The notes under the pieces were generated by a model. It saw only the letters and a list, made by a program, of their open reading frames with translations. It was not told the DNA's origin and ran no database searches. From NCBI RefSeq assembly GCF_000368145.1, contig NZ_KB849286.1, positions 1 through 64,000 of the forward strand: DNA of 64,000 bases, in the 5' to 3' direction. Both the position numbers and the translations under genes were made by a program. Below are positions 10,297-19,879 of the stretch, in pieces (the stretch's first letter is position 1; every line of letters starts with the position of its first letter). Source of the stretch: Acinetobacter guillouiae CIP 63.46. GTDB taxonomy: Bacteria; Pseudomonadota; Gammaproteobacteria; Pseudomonadales; Moraxellaceae.

Positions 10297-10316
10297 AAAA
10301 GCTTGCATAAGCAAGC
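10297..10316 (-). terminator. Small hairpin after the SfnB-family gene pair
   Basis: GCTTGC-ATAA-GCAAGC with an A run on the left, giving a short U tract on the leftward transcript, 31 bases past the stop at 10347. The stem is short, so it may be weak. Confidence 0.5.
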
Positions 10317-10346
10317 CTTGAACTAAAGGTGGTTAAAATTTAAATT

Positions 10347-11603
10347 TTATGCAGCGCCAACTTTTGGACTTGTTCCAATTTGCCAAACAAAAGGCAATGG
10401 TTCACGATTGACTTCCCAATCACCAATCACTTTTTCCTTATATACGACTGGATTATGTGAAGATACGACCCGCGCATTGCGCCAGAAGCGATCAAGTTGT
10501 TTTGTGGTGGTACTTGCAGATGCGCCAAGCGCATTAAATAACTTACTGGTTAACTCCAAGACTAAATCAGAAATAACCACCTGCCCTTGTGCCGCTTCTA
10601 ATTCAGCATCATTATTTGCTTGAATATTTTTTACTTCGGATTCACTAAAATGACTGATATATGCACGCTGCAAAGCTTCTGCTGTTTGAGTGGTAATACT
10701 TTCACTTGCATAGGCTTGTGCGGAAGCTTTACCAATCACTTGTAAAATCTGTGGATCATTACGTACTAAATCTGCATTGCCATGACTAAAAATACGATCA
10801 CGCTTTTGTACTTCATGAATAAATGTAGCAACTGCTGACTGTGCAATCCCTGATAAGGTTGCCAAATGAATCACTTGGTAGAACGCAGTCTGATATTTAA
10901 AACGTTGCTCAAAAGGCAAAATATGGTCTGCTTCGATTGCAACATTGCTTAACGTTAAGGTGCCACTTCCCGTAGTTTTTTGACCGAAACCATCCCAATC
11001 ATCCTGTACTTCAACTCCAGAAGCATGTCGAGAAATCGCAGCAATAACATGCTGATCCATACGTTCATCATAGGCAAATAAATCAACCCAATCCGCAAAG
11101 ATTGTACCTGTTGAATAGTACTTCTTCCCATTGACCAACAATTGATTATTATTTTGAGTCACACGGGTAATCACATCACCAATTTTTACATGACCAATTT
11201 CAGTCCATGCATTCCCCACCAAATCCCCTTGCACAAAACGTTTAAACCATAATTCTTGATTCTTAAACTTATGTGCATTTAATCGATCTTCAACAAAAGC
11301 GAAATGCCCCCGCAATGCTTGTACAATATTTGAATCGGCCTGAGCTAGTTCAGTGAGCAATTGAAATAACTGAGGTAAAGACACCCCATCTCCACCAAAC
11401 TTGACTGGCACACGTAATGCACCAAAACCCGCATGTTTTAACCAGTCTATTTGCTCATACGGCAATATACGCTGTTGCTCTCGCTCAACGACACCTTGTG
11501 AAATCTTTTCAAAAATTGCACGATATTTTGATGCAACCTTCTCATAGTCTGCTGAGATTGATAAATCTTCAATAAAACGATTTTGAATATCTAAGTTACC
11601 CAT
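10347..11603 (-). CDS. SfnB family sulfur-acquisition flavoprotein (acyl-CoA dehydrogenase fold)
   Basis: Flavin-dependent oxidoreductase with the acyl-CoA dehydrogenase fold, of the SfnB type linked to use of organic sulfur such as sulfones. I choose the ATG at 11603 (418 aa) because GGAGAG lies 6 bases upstream; an ATG at 11645 would overlap the preceding gene. Visible family features are GFGALRVPVKFGG near the N terminus, AWTEIGH, DDWDGFGQKTTGSGT, and a C-terminal FWRNARVVSSHNPV. It is a diverged paralogue of the next gene upstream. Confidence 0.85.
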   Translation of the reverse strand: MGNLDIQNRFIEDLSISADYEKVASKYRAIFEKISQGVVEREQQRILPYEQIDWLKHAGFGALRVPVKFGGDGVSLPQLFQLLTELAQADSNIVQALRGHFAFVEDRLNAHKFKNQELWFKRFVQGDLVGNAWTEIGHVKIGDVITRVTQNNNQLLVNGKKYYSTGTIFADWVDLFAYDERMDQHVIAAISRHASGVEVQDDWDGFGQKTTGSGTLTLSNVAIEADHILPFEQRFKYQTAFYQVIHLATLSGIAQSAVATFIHEVQKRDRIFSHGNADLVRNDPQILQVIGKASAQAYASESITTQTAEALQRAYISHFSESEVKNIQANNDAELEAAQGQVVISDLVLELTSKLFNALGASASTTTKQLDRFWRNARVVSSHNPVVYKEKVIGDWEVNREPLPFVWQIGTSPKVGAA

Positions 11604-11635
11604 TTTTTCTCTCCATCTGTTAGTTATTTTTATTC

Positions 11636-12886
11636 TTAACTCCACGCATGGCGTGGTAAGTGAATGTTATTGAGATAATAATTACCGACTAAATTAAATT
11701 TCCAACGTACAGGATCATGCAAAGTATGAGTACGTGCATTACGCCAATGGCGATCTAAATTTAATTCAGACAATGTTGAACGAGTACCTGATAATTCAAA
11801 TAATTTATTAGAAGCCAGAATGGCAATTTCAGTTGTTAATACCTTGGCTTCTGCGACCAGTAATGCCGCCTGATTAACATTCTCTTCAGATGGATCGGCG
11901 ATTGCTTGATCAATTGCATCACCAGCCAAGTCTAAAACAGCTTCGGCTGCACGTAATTTGATTTTTAACTCCCCTATACTTGCAATGGTATACGGATCAT
12001 CGCTGGCTTTTTCTAAACCTGAGTCAATCCAAGGGCGTGAATGTAAGCGTACATATTGAATCGTTTCATCAATTGCACCACGAGCAATACCCGCATCTAC
12101 TGCGGCTTGAATAAATTGAGAAATAGCACCTGCTGCTGTAGGTCTTTCAAAGGCTTTGTGAATCGGCACAATATATTTTTCATCGACTTGAACTTGTTTC
12201 AATAACACAGTTCCACTCGCTGTGGTTCTTTGTCCAAATCCAGACCAATCATTAACAATTTCCAGACCTGTACTGGTTCGTGGCGTTAAGGCAACCACAG
12301 GCAGCCCCTCTTCATTAACTGCTACGACAGGTACCCAATGTGCCAATAAAGCCCCAGTAGCAAAGAATTTTTGACCATTAATTTCATAACCTTGGGCTGT
12401 TTTATGTATTTTGGTTTCTAAGTCAGCAACGGTCTTGCTACCTTTTTCTGAAAACGCATTGCCCAGACGCCGACCTTTTAAAATTTCAGCAAAGAAAAAT
12501 TGTTGCTGCTCAGGACTGGCATCTAAACGGAGATGCTCAATAAAAGCCCAATGATTTTGAGCAATTTGTCCAAGTGAAGGGTCTACACTAGAAATGGTCT
12601 TCACCACTTCCGCTAAAGTACGATATTTCACTTCAGCCCCACCAAAGGCCTGAGGAATATTAATCCCCCATAAACCACTTTGTGAATAGAGCTGTATCTC
12701 CTCAAGCGGCAAACGACGTTCATAATCACGTTGTGATGCTTCTTTGGCAAACTCTTTGGCCAAATTTTTCGCCACTTGAATGGCTTCCGCATCCGATTGA
12801 ATAACGTGTGCATCATGATTCAATTCAAAAAATTGCAAAGGAACCGCTGTCTGAGAAGAAAAGTTTTTTTGGTTTAAATCCGTCAT
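11636..12886 (-). CDS. sfnB: SfnB family sulfur-acquisition flavoprotein
   Basis: The 416-residue first copy of the tandem pair. It has the acyl-CoA dehydrogenase layout: an N-terminal helical domain with GLWGINIPQAFGG, a middle beta domain with AFSEKGSKT and NDWSGFGQRTTASGT, and a C-terminal helical domain ending in HWRNARTHTLHDPVRWK. The HWRNARTHT-type ending fits SfnB and DszC-like enzymes, which use reduced flavin on sulfur compounds. AAGAG precedes the ATG. It is probably co-transcribed with the second copy, 32 bases downstream. Confidence 0.87.
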   Translation of the reverse strand: MTDLNQKNFSSQTAVPLQFFELNHDAHVIQSDAEAIQVAKNLAKEFAKEASQRDYERRLPLEEIQLYSQSGLWGINIPQAFGGAEVKYRTLAEVVKTISSVDPSLGQIAQNHWAFIEHLRLDASPEQQQFFFAEILKGRRLGNAFSEKGSKTVADLETKIHKTAQGYEINGQKFFATGALLAHWVPVVAVNEEGLPVVALTPRTSTGLEIVNDWSGFGQRTTASGTVLLKQVQVDEKYIVPIHKAFERPTAAGAISQFIQAAVDAGIARGAIDETIQYVRLHSRPWIDSGLEKASDDPYTIASIGELKIKLRAAEAVLDLAGDAIDQAIADPSEENVNQAALLVAEAKVLTTEIAILASNKLFELSGTRSTLSELNLDRHWRNARTHTLHDPVRWKFNLVGNYYLNNIHLPRHAWS

Positions 12887-13020
12887 TGTTGTTACTCTTT
12901 TAAATAAGCATAGATTTAAACTAGCACTATTTTTTTATACTATTTATACGAATAAATGCATTTATTATTCAAAACAAAATCATAAATTTATCATTAAAAT
13001 TCATAACTATTAAAATCATA

Positions 13021-13043
13021 AAAAAGCCCACATTATGTGGGCT
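13021..13043 (-). terminator. Rho-independent terminator after the flavin monooxygenase gene
   Basis: Stem AGCCCACA-TTA-TGTGGGCT with an A run on its left side, giving the U tract for leftward transcription. It follows the stop at 13118 by about 75 bases and so separates this gene from the sfnB pair. Confidence 0.8.
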
Positions 13044-13117
13044 GGGCTCTAACTAATGAGCTCAATCAATATACAATAAATAATTATTTAAAATGCATAT
13101 TTAAAATTGGATTTAGA

Positions 13118-14509
13118 CTAACTTGCTTGTGCCAATCTATCCGTATTCTCTTTACGATATTGTGCGCCTCGATGATTCTCTGGCAAATAAGCACCTTGTT
13201 GAAATAGTTTTTCTCGTAGAGTCCTCTGACGATATTCTGTTTGATAAACACCACGACGTTGTAACTCAGGTACAATAAAATCTACAATATCAATAAAAGT
13301 TTGATGAGCAAGAATATAGGCTAAATTAAAACCATCAACATCGGTATCTTCTACCCATTGTTGTAACTCATCTGCAACCGTTTGTGCTGAACCGACCAAT
13401 ACAGGACCATTCCCTCCCACACTATTCCAATGGGCAATTTCTTCAATTGTCCAAATACGCTTAGGATCTGCATTGACATAAGCATCTAACATCGATTGAA
13501 TCGCATTGGTTTCAATATACTCAACTTTATCATGCGGTTGATACTGTGAAAAATCCACACCAGACCAACCAGACACCAATGTCAATGCACCATCATAGCT
13601 TCCATAAGACTGATATTCTTTAAATTTCGCCTGTGCCTTTTGATCCGTTTCATCGGTTACAATTGACAATAAGGTATAAATTTTAACAGCATAAGGATCT
13701 CGTCCTTCCTGCTTTAATTTTTCACGAATACTTTGAACAATTTTCTTGGCTGCTATTTTTGACGGTGGTGCAATAAAAATACATTCGGCATTTTGGCTTG
13801 CAAATTTTTGTCCACGAGCTGAAGCACCTGCTTGGTACAGTACAGGCGTGCGTTGTGGCGAAGGTTCACAAATATGAATACCAGGAACTTTAAAGTATTT
13901 CCCCTCATGTGAAATAGGATGAACTTTTGTATGATCTACAAAGATCCCAGCCTGCTTATCTCTTAAAACAGCATCGCTTTCCCAAGACCCTTCCCACAAC
14001 TTATATAGCACTTCTAAATACTCATCGGCAATGTCATAGCGATCATCATGATTTAATTGCGTATTTAGTCCTAAGTTTTTAGAACCACTTTCCAAATAGG
14101 AGGTGACAATATTCCATCCCACCCGACCTTTGGTAAGATGATCTAATGTACTGATTCTTCGTGCAAAAGGATAAGGATGTTCAAAAGATATTGATGTAGT
14201 TACACCGAAACCTAAATGCCGTGTTACCGCAGCCATCGCTGGAACAATTTGCAAAGGATCATTGACCGGGACTTGTACTGCACCTGTTAATGCATGTTCT
14301 GCACTGTGGTGGTAAACATCATATATCCCGAGTACATCCGCAATAAAAATGCCATCAAACACGCCCTTTTCCAAGATTTTAGCAAGGTCAGTCCAATACT
14401 CAATATCTTTATATTCTGTCGAACGATCTGAAGGATGACGCCATAAACCAGGAGATTGATGGGCAATACAATTCATTTCAAAGGCGTTAAAGCGGATCTG
14501 CTTCGTCAT
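13118..14509 (-). CDS. LLM-class flavin-dependent monooxygenase (DmoA/NtaA/DszA type)
   Basis: FMN-reduced-flavin monooxygenase with a luciferase-like TIM barrel, 463 residues. Family signatures are FDGIFIADVLGIYDVY, HLGFGVTTSISFEHPYPFARR, LDHLTKGRVGWNIVTSY and PVLYQAGASARGQKFA. The closest functional relatives are dimethylsulfide (DmoA), dibenzothiophene sulfone (DszA) and nitrilotriacetate (NtaA) monooxygenases. Next to two SfnB-type flavoproteins, a role in freeing sulfur from organic compounds is the best inference; the substrate cannot be read from sequence. A separate flavin reductase is needed, and none is nearby. Confidence 0.88.
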   Translation of the reverse strand: MTKQIRFNAFEMNCIAHQSPGLWRHPSDRSTEYKDIEYWTDLAKILEKGVFDGIFIADVLGIYDVYHHSAEHALTGAVQVPVNDPLQIVPAMAAVTRHLGFGVTTSISFEHPYPFARRISTLDHLTKGRVGWNIVTSYLESGSKNLGLNTQLNHDDRYDIADEYLEVLYKLWEGSWESDAVLRDKQAGIFVDHTKVHPISHEGKYFKVPGIHICEPSPQRTPVLYQAGASARGQKFASQNAECIFIAPPSKIAAKKIVQSIREKLKQEGRDPYAVKIYTLLSIVTDETDQKAQAKFKEYQSYGSYDGALTLVSGWSGVDFSQYQPHDKVEYIETNAIQSMLDAYVNADPKRIWTIEEIAHWNSVGGNGPVLVGSAQTVADELQQWVEDTDVDGFNLAYILAHQTFIDIVDFIVPELQRRGVYQTEYRQRTLREKLFQQGAYLPENHRGAQYRKENTDRLAQAS

Positions 14510-14807
14510 TTCTCTTCAACTCATTTTGGTTATTATTTTTATCCTATGCTATTTATCTTTATTCTTTTATCTCAATATCTTCAATTATTATCATGATTGG
14601 TTTTATCTAAAATGGTGAAGTTAATATACTATTTTATAAAAAGTGCTTTATTTAAAATGACTCATATTGGCCTTCATCATTCTGTAAGTATCATGATTAA
14701 CTTTGTATAAAAATTAAAAACACATCTTATTTAAAAAGCATGAATCCAAACTTAGTTTGAGGTTAATCACTCTGCATAAAACCTAAAGGAAAAAGAAAAA
14801 ATCGATG

Positions 14808-15716
14808 CTAATTTTCAATCTTTTTAGCCAGCAATTGACGTGCTTTAAAATCTTTATAAAAGTATAAAATTAGTCCAAAGATCAAAACCGCCGCACCAAT
14901 AAACACACTCATTGTCGGTTTTTCATTATTGAGCATCGCGCCTAAAAACATGGCAATCATTGGGGTCATCACAGTCGTCAATGACAAGGTTGTGGCTTTA
15001 ATATTTTGCACCAATTTAAAATAACAAAACATCGCCAGTAATGAAGCCATCAATACGGTATAAATCAACGCCAATAATGATTTGGTTTCGGGAATATGCG
15101 TAGGTGCATACTGCCAAATAAAAGGAATAATACACATTGCAGCCAGCGTAGAAACCAAGATTGAACCTGTTGCTTGCGCCATCGGAACAACATCTGCATT
15201 TACTTTTTTTACCCAAAAGATCGAAAAAGCATAGGTAAATACACTCATCAACATCAACAAGATTCCAACAGGATGCACATGTTGACTTGCCCCGCTACTG
15301 GTACAAATAATGGCGAGGCCAACAACAGCAACCAGCATCCCAAGCCATTGAATCCCCAATAATCTTTGACCAAAAACAAAACGACCAATGAGCCCTGCCA
15401 TAATTGGAGCTAACCCAAACATCAAAGCAATAATACCTGAACTTAAATAACTGGTTGCAGCATAGGTAAAAATTTGCGAACCAATTAGACTAAATGAGCC
15501 TGCTAAATAACTACGTAAAGCAATTTTATTGCGCGGTAATTTAACCTTTAAAATCAGCAATAGAATTAAAGCAATCGGCAAAGCGATAAAAAACCGCAAA
15601 ACCAAAGCCCACATCATATGTAAATCTGCCACACTCCATACAATTGCCAAAGGCGTACTTGCCCAAATGAAGACCAATAAAATATAGGTCGTCATCAGGT
15701 TGGATTTGGAGGGCAT
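14808..15716 (-). CDS. EamA/DMT family transporter
   Basis: Inner-membrane transporter of 302 residues with ten predicted hydrophobic segments arranged as two EamA repeats. Examples are YILLVFIWASTPLAIVWSV at the start and ATTLSLTTVMTPMIAMFLGA in the second half. Members export amino acids, metabolites or drugs; the substrate is not known. AGGA lies 6 bases before the ATG. A lysine-rich tail follows the last helix. It is not obviously in an operon with its neighbours. Confidence 0.88.
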   Translation of the reverse strand: MPSKSNLMTTYILLVFIWASTPLAIVWSVADLHMMWALVLRFFIALPIALILLLILKVKLPRNKIALRSYLAGSFSLIGSQIFTYAATSYLSSGIIALMFGLAPIMAGLIGRFVFGQRLLGIQWLGMLVAVVGLAIICTSSGASQHVHPVGILLMLMSVFTYAFSIFWVKKVNADVVPMAQATGSILVSTLAAMCIIPFIWQYAPTHIPETKSLLALIYTVLMASLLAMFCYFKLVQNIKATTLSLTTVMTPMIAMFLGAMLNNEKPTMSVFIGAAVLIFGLILYFYKDFKARQLLAKKIEN

Positions 15717-15906
15717 ATAGATTCCTAAATGACTGCTGGATGTGAATTAAAATGTGCTGGGGTTAAAAAAGAATTTCTACATTAATCTTTGCAAATTCAC
15801 TTAAATCTTAATCAAGCAATGTGAAGATCTATTGAAAAGCAAGGTCGAGTCATTCAAAAGGTCGAAAAAATCAGTCGCAGATGATTATTCAAAGCATGAG
15901 TTAAAC

Positions 15907-16377
15907 TTATATCGAAGTCTTACGTTTCTGCTTGAGAATGGTTTGGTCTAAGCTACTCGAAAACTCACGTTTATCACGCTCAGAAATTGGTGGTGGTCCA
16001 CCTGTTTGTACACCTGCACCGCGCAAAGTATCCATAAAATCACGTAAATGTAAGCGAGCTTTGACGTTGGCTGAAGTATACACTTCTCCACGTGGATGAA
16101 TTGCCACACCACCCTTTTCAATAACCTGTGCCGCTAAAGGGATATCCTGAGTAATCACAATATCATGCTCCCCCATACGATCAACAATTTCTTGGTCAGC
16201 TTGATCTGCACCCGACATTGCTTGAATTGAGTTGATCCGTACAGACGGCGTAATACCTACAGGCTGGTTTGCAACAAAAGTAACTTCCAATTGATAACGG
16301 TCTGATGCACGTAAGATCACTTCACGAAGAATTTTAGGTAAAGCATCTGCATCGACCCAAAGTTTAAATGGCAGCAC
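15907..16377 (-). CDS. YaiI/YqxD family protein (DUF188)
   Basis: Conserved protein of about 156 residues with a PIN-like fold. It starts [14 protein letters not shown] and contains [21 protein letters not shown] and [16 protein letters not shown] choose the GTG at 16377 because family members begin right before the WVDADA motif; an ATG at 16440 would add 21 unrelated residues. The function is unestablished, though a nuclease-like role has been suggested from the fold. Confidence 0.85.
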   Translation of the reverse strand: MLPFKLWVDADALPKILREVILRASDRYQLEVTFVANQPVGITPSVRINSIQAMSGADQADQEIVDRMGEHDIVITQDIPLAAQVIEKGGVAIHPRGEVYTSANVKARLHLRDFMDTLRGAGVQTGGPPPISERDKREFSSSLDQTILKQKRKTSI

Positions 16378-16652
16378 ACAACATCTCTGATAAAGATTTT
16401 TCAATATTTTAACAAAATGCCGCTTCGCTGTCCTATGCATATTCTTTTATTTATCGCGAAAATCTTTAACAACTTCGAGATCCAATCAAACTTTGCATCT
16501 CGCTTTTGGTGATTAAAAGTACAATTTAGGGCGTGGTTTATGGCAATTGAGTTTAATATTCTGGTTTTTCTTATGATTTTACATTTCAGGACTTGAAATC
16601 TAGCAATCATCCTCGATTTAATAGCATAAGAGAGGCATTTAAAATCGTGAAA

Positions 16653-17582
16653 ATGAACAATCAAAACAGACCTGAAACAATTATCATAGAAGATCAGAAT
16701 TTTGGTAGCCATGTCGAACATTGGAGTCTATTGACTGAAAATCCAACGTCCGAAGTGCCCAAATGGTTAGGTTTGGCTTTGGATGCACCAGTGATGCCCA
16801 TGGGGCTTTGTTCAAAAGAATGCGATATGGATGTATCAACTTGGTTAATCCAAGGTCCAAGCGGTTCTTCTGTACAGCTCTGTCAAGTGATTGATGTTGA
16901 GAATAACAAACCTAAAGCTGTAAAAACGGCTTTCCCAAGTTTTGAAAGTCCCTATCAATTAAATGCTTCTATTGACCGTATTATTACCTGTAAAACCAAT
17001 ACTCAAGCAGTACTTAGCTTAAAAGTAGGAACAAATAGTGTAGTTTATGCATTTGACAGTTTGTACAGTGTAAACGGCCATCAATATTTGCAAGATCAAC
17101 AATATAAAGTTCAACTGAATGCATGGGCCTATGAACTTGAAAAAGTTTCTGACCATGAACAAATCATTGTTGATGATCCTGCTTCAATCAAACACCATCG
17201 TGCGTTAAACGATATTCTTTCACAAAATAATGGTATTGCACCTGAAAACCTTCAAGAGCAAATTGATGCATGGGAAGCGAAGTCAGAAGATGATAAAGCG
17301 CCTGTTACTGTTGATTTTTCTAAAATGGTGGCATACCTCTATGGAGAAACCCTAGGGCAAGAGGATGAGGCTTGGTTTCAAGGTAAAGTGGTCGGTAAAA
17401 CTCAAATGCAGTTTATGCAACAAGACTATACCCTTTATGATGTGACTTTAATTCTTGAAGAGAACCAACCCGCAATCTTAGTCCGTATCGCAACCAAGGA
17501 TCCTGCTTTCAAAAATTTTGAAATTGGACAATATATTCGCGGTAATATCTGGATTCAAGCAAACATTTATTCTGCTGCTTGA
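16653..17582 (+). CDS. Conserved hypothetical protein
   Basis: Soluble protein of about 309 residues with no signal peptide or membrane segment. I do not recognise the family. It is acidic and seems to have two parts: an N-terminal half with CSKECDMD and a beta-rich C-terminal half (VGKTQMQFMQQDYTLYDVTL, then FEIGQYIRGNIWIQANI). The latter could be an OB-like beta barrel. The ATG at 16653 is the conservative start; a GTG two codons upstream has a better-spaced AGAGAGG. A clear terminator follows, so it is a single-gene unit. Confidence 0.8.
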   Translation: MNNQNRPETIIIEDQNFGSHVEHWSLLTENPTSEVPKWLGLALDAPVMPMGLCSKECDMDVSTWLIQGPSGSSVQLCQVIDVENNKPKAVKTAFPSFESPYQLNASIDRIITCKTNTQAVLSLKVGTNSVVYAFDSLYSVNGHQYLQDQQYKVQLNAWAYELEKVSDHEQIIVDDPASIKHHRALNDILSQNNGIAPENLQEQIDAWEAKSEDDKAPVTVDFSKMVAYLYGETLGQEDEAWFQGKVVGKTQMQFMQQDYTLYDVTLILEENQPAILVRIATKDPAFKNFEIGQYIRGNIWIQANIYSAA

Positions 17583-17600
17583 TTCAAAAAACACATAATC

Positions 17601-17630
17601 AGCATGATGGAAAACCCGTCATGCTTTTTT
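17601..17630 (+). terminator. Rho-independent terminator
   Basis: AGCATGA pairs with TCATGCT around an 11-base loop and is followed by six T. It ends the gene whose stop is at 17582. Confidence 0.8.
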
Positions 17631-18152
17631 ATTACATGTTTTGTAACATTTCTATTATATCTAAATAGAACCTCGCATTTTTTATCTTTTTGAATTCAAA
17701 TTTACCAGTTATCCACAGTTTAAATTCAAACTTAAATAATCAGGCCTTTTTAAAACTATTTAAGTTGAAGAATATCGCCTGTTTATTTAAATAATAAATA
17801 CATTCCCCTATTTGAAAAATCCCAAGAAAACGAATTCAAAAATAAATTTAAAAACAGCAGCTTAAGTATAAAAATTAAACCAATAAATATCATGATCTTG
17901 TTAAAAAATAGACTTCATTTTTATACTTAAATCGGATTATTTTCCATATAAAGACTGAAAATCAACCAAGTTATCCACAATGTATCCACAAAATCATGAT
18001 TATAAATTCATAATATTTTTATTGATCGGGAGATAATAAAAGCCACAACATATTAATAATGTAATTTAGCACTTTATTTAACCAGTCAATTATGTTAAAA
18101 ATACGACGAACCAATAGGATTTAAACAATAATTTAAAAATCTAGGCTCAGTA
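17631..18152. other. Gene-free AT-rich stretch with DnaA-box-like 9-mers
   Basis: About 520 bases without an ORF. It contains two exact copies of the consensus DnaA box TTATCCACA on the plus strand (17709-17717 and 17971-17979) and a one-mismatch copy GTATCCACA (17982-17990) directly after the second. The surrounding DNA is strongly AT-rich. No dnaA, dnaN, gyrB or rpmH gene is in the window, so this is unlikely to be the main origin; a DnaA-titration or regulatory locus is possible. Confidence 0.5.
17709..17990 (+). promoter_or_regulatory. Cluster of DnaA-box-like sites
   Basis: Exact TTATCCACA at 17709-17717 and 17971-17979, plus GTATCCACA at 17982-17990. The last two are 11 bases apart start to start, about one helical turn, on the same strand. 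Binding by DnaA is inferred from the motif alone. Confidence 0.5.
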
Positions 18153-18305
18153 ATGAAAATTATACCTGAACAATCGACTAGTCTAATCAATCAAGTTAGT
18201 GGTTTTCACTTACGCTTGGATAAAGGAGCCTGCTGCTTTTTTGTTCTGGGTATGTTTTTAGCTGCAATGATGATCCATATATTAGGCATATTCCCAACGA
18301 CTTAA
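18153..18305 (+). CDS. Small single-pass membrane protein (50 aa), uncharacterised
   Basis: A short ORF starting MKIIPEQSTSLINQVSG and ending ILGIFPTT. The N-terminal 28 residues are polar. A hydrophobic segment follows (about 27-46, ACCFFVLGMFLAAMMIHILG) with a Cys pair at its start. AGG lies 7 bases before the ATG, and a strong terminator lies 25 bases after the stop, so this looks like a genuine one-gene transcript. I do not recognise the family. Confidence 0.6.
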   Translation: MKIIPEQSTSLINQVSGFHLRLDKGACCFFVLGMFLAAMMIHILGIFPTT

Positions 18306-18330
18306 TGTTTTACGACATTTATCTCACATA

Positions 18331-18361
18331 AAAAAATCCCTCACTCTGGAGGGATTTTTTT
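18331..18361 (+). terminator. Rho-independent terminator (bidirectional)
   Basis: AAAAAATCCCTC pairs with GAGGGATTTTTT around a 6-base loop. It ends the small membrane ORF and, in the other direction, could end serC (stop at 18452). Confidence 0.88.
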
Positions 18362-18451
18362 ATGTCTAGGGCTTTACCTGTTTATTCAATCAAAGGAGAA
18401 AATTAGGTCCTGATCGACCACAACAAATCATTTAAATGTTTTGAAGTGAGA

Positions 18452-19531
18452 TTAGCCGTTACGTTGAGCAAAGTCATCCATAAAGTTGACAAGTGCTTGT
18501 ACGCCGTCCAAAGGTACAGCGTTATAAATACTTGCTCGCATACCACCCACTGAACGATGACCCGCAAGATTGAGCAAATGATTTTCTTCAGCTTCTTTCA
18601 AGAATAATTTATCCAATGCTTCATCTGCCAAAGTAAACGGTACATTCATGATTGAACGGTTTGGAAGTGCGATCGGGTTATTATAAAAATCACTAGAATC
18701 AATATAACCATATAGCAATTTAGATTTTTCAAGGTTGGTTTTATACATTGCGTCTACACCGCCCTGCTCAAGTAACCATTCAAAAACCAAACCAGATAAA
18801 TACCAAGCATAAGTTGCTGGCGTATTCACCATAGAATCATTCTTCGCTTGTGAACCATATTTTAACAAGCTTGGAATTTCAGGTTTTGCTTGATCCAATA
18901 AATCATCACGCACGATCACAAGGGTTAAACCTGCTGGGCCAATATTCTTTTGTGCTCCAGCATAGATCAAACCAAACTTAGATACGTCTAATGGTGCAGA
19001 TAAAATACTTGATGAAAAATCAGAAACTAAAGGTTTATCTGTTTCTGGAATATTGGCAAATTGAATACCACCAATTGTTTCATTTTCAGCATAATGGACA
19101 TAAGCCGCATCGTCTGACAAGTTCCATGTACTTTGCTCAGAAATTGCAAGCTTTCCATTTATGCTTGTTGCCGCTTCAACGATATTGATATCGCCATAAC
19201 GTTGCGCTTCTTTAGTGGCTTTTTCTGACCAAATCCCAGTATGGATATAATCAGCTTTAGAATTTTTACCCAATAAATTGAGTGGAATTGCAGAAAACTG
19301 AAGTGATGCACCACCTTGTAAGAACAATACTTTATAGTTCTCTGGAATGTTCATCAATTTACGTAAATCTGCTTCTGCTTTTTCAGCGACAGCCACATAG
19401 TCTTTGCTACGATGGCTCATTTCCATGATGGATAAGCCTTTACCGTGCCAATCCAATAACTCAGCCTGAGCTTTTTCTAAAACGGCAGTAGGTAATGCAG
19501 CAGGACCAGCACAGAAATTGTACGCGCGCAT
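18452..19531 (-). CDS. serC: Phosphoserine aminotransferase SerC
   Basis: PLP-dependent class V aminotransferase that makes phosphoserine from phosphohydroxypyruvate in serine synthesis; it also acts in pyridoxine synthesis. I start at ATG 19531 (359 aa, MRAYNFCAGPAALP) because AAGGG sits 7 bases upstream and this matches the family start; an upstream start at 19597 is unlikely. The PLP lysine is in YAGAQKNIGPAGL. The ending GHRSVGGMRASIYNA is typical. Confidence 0.96.
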   Translation of the reverse strand: MRAYNFCAGPAALPTAVLEKAQAELLDWHGKGLSIMEMSHRSKDYVAVAEKAEADLRKLMNIPENYKVLFLQGGASLQFSAIPLNLLGKNSKADYIHTGIWSEKATKEAQRYGDINIVEAATSINGKLAISEQSTWNLSDDAAYVHYAENETIGGIQFANIPETDKPLVSDFSSSILSAPLDVSKFGLIYAGAQKNIGPAGLTLVIVRDDLLDQAKPEIPSLLKYGSQAKNDSMVNTPATYAWYLSGLVFEWLLEQGGVDAMYKTNLEKSKLLYGYIDSSDFYNNPIALPNRSIMNVPFTLADEALDKLFLKEAEENHLLNLAGHRSVGGMRASIYNAVPLDGVQALVNFMDDFAQRNG

Positions 19532-19879
19532 GATTTTTCCCTTTTTAAAAGTGAAACGAATGAAATAGGCGCATTTAACCACAAATCGACCTTTCATGCA
19601 GTAGCTTTGTCAGTCAATATTTCAATATGTTTAGAGATTTAGAGTTGATAATTCAATTAACTATCGATATTGAGAGAAGCAAAATATTATAGCTAGACTG
19701 CTCACGGATATTTTAATCATCATCCTGAAATAATGACTTATTGCCAACATGCTTTTCTAGCTGACTGCACAAGGCTAGAGCATCCGTTGCTCATATTCAT
19801 ATACGGATAAAACTCAATTTATAAACTTAACTCAGTTATAATTTATCCAGCTTAAACTTTATTCATTGGTAGATGTTAA

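Noticed and set aside
16401-16721. 106-codon minus-strand frame near the YaiI gene
   Set aside because: It overlaps the 5' ends of two real genes, has a low-complexity composition and no RBS.
17631-18152. Possible chromosomal replication origin
   Set aside because: DnaA boxes are present, but there is no dnaA, dnaN, gyrB, rpmH or other origin-linked gene nearby. Kept only as a DnaA-box cluster.
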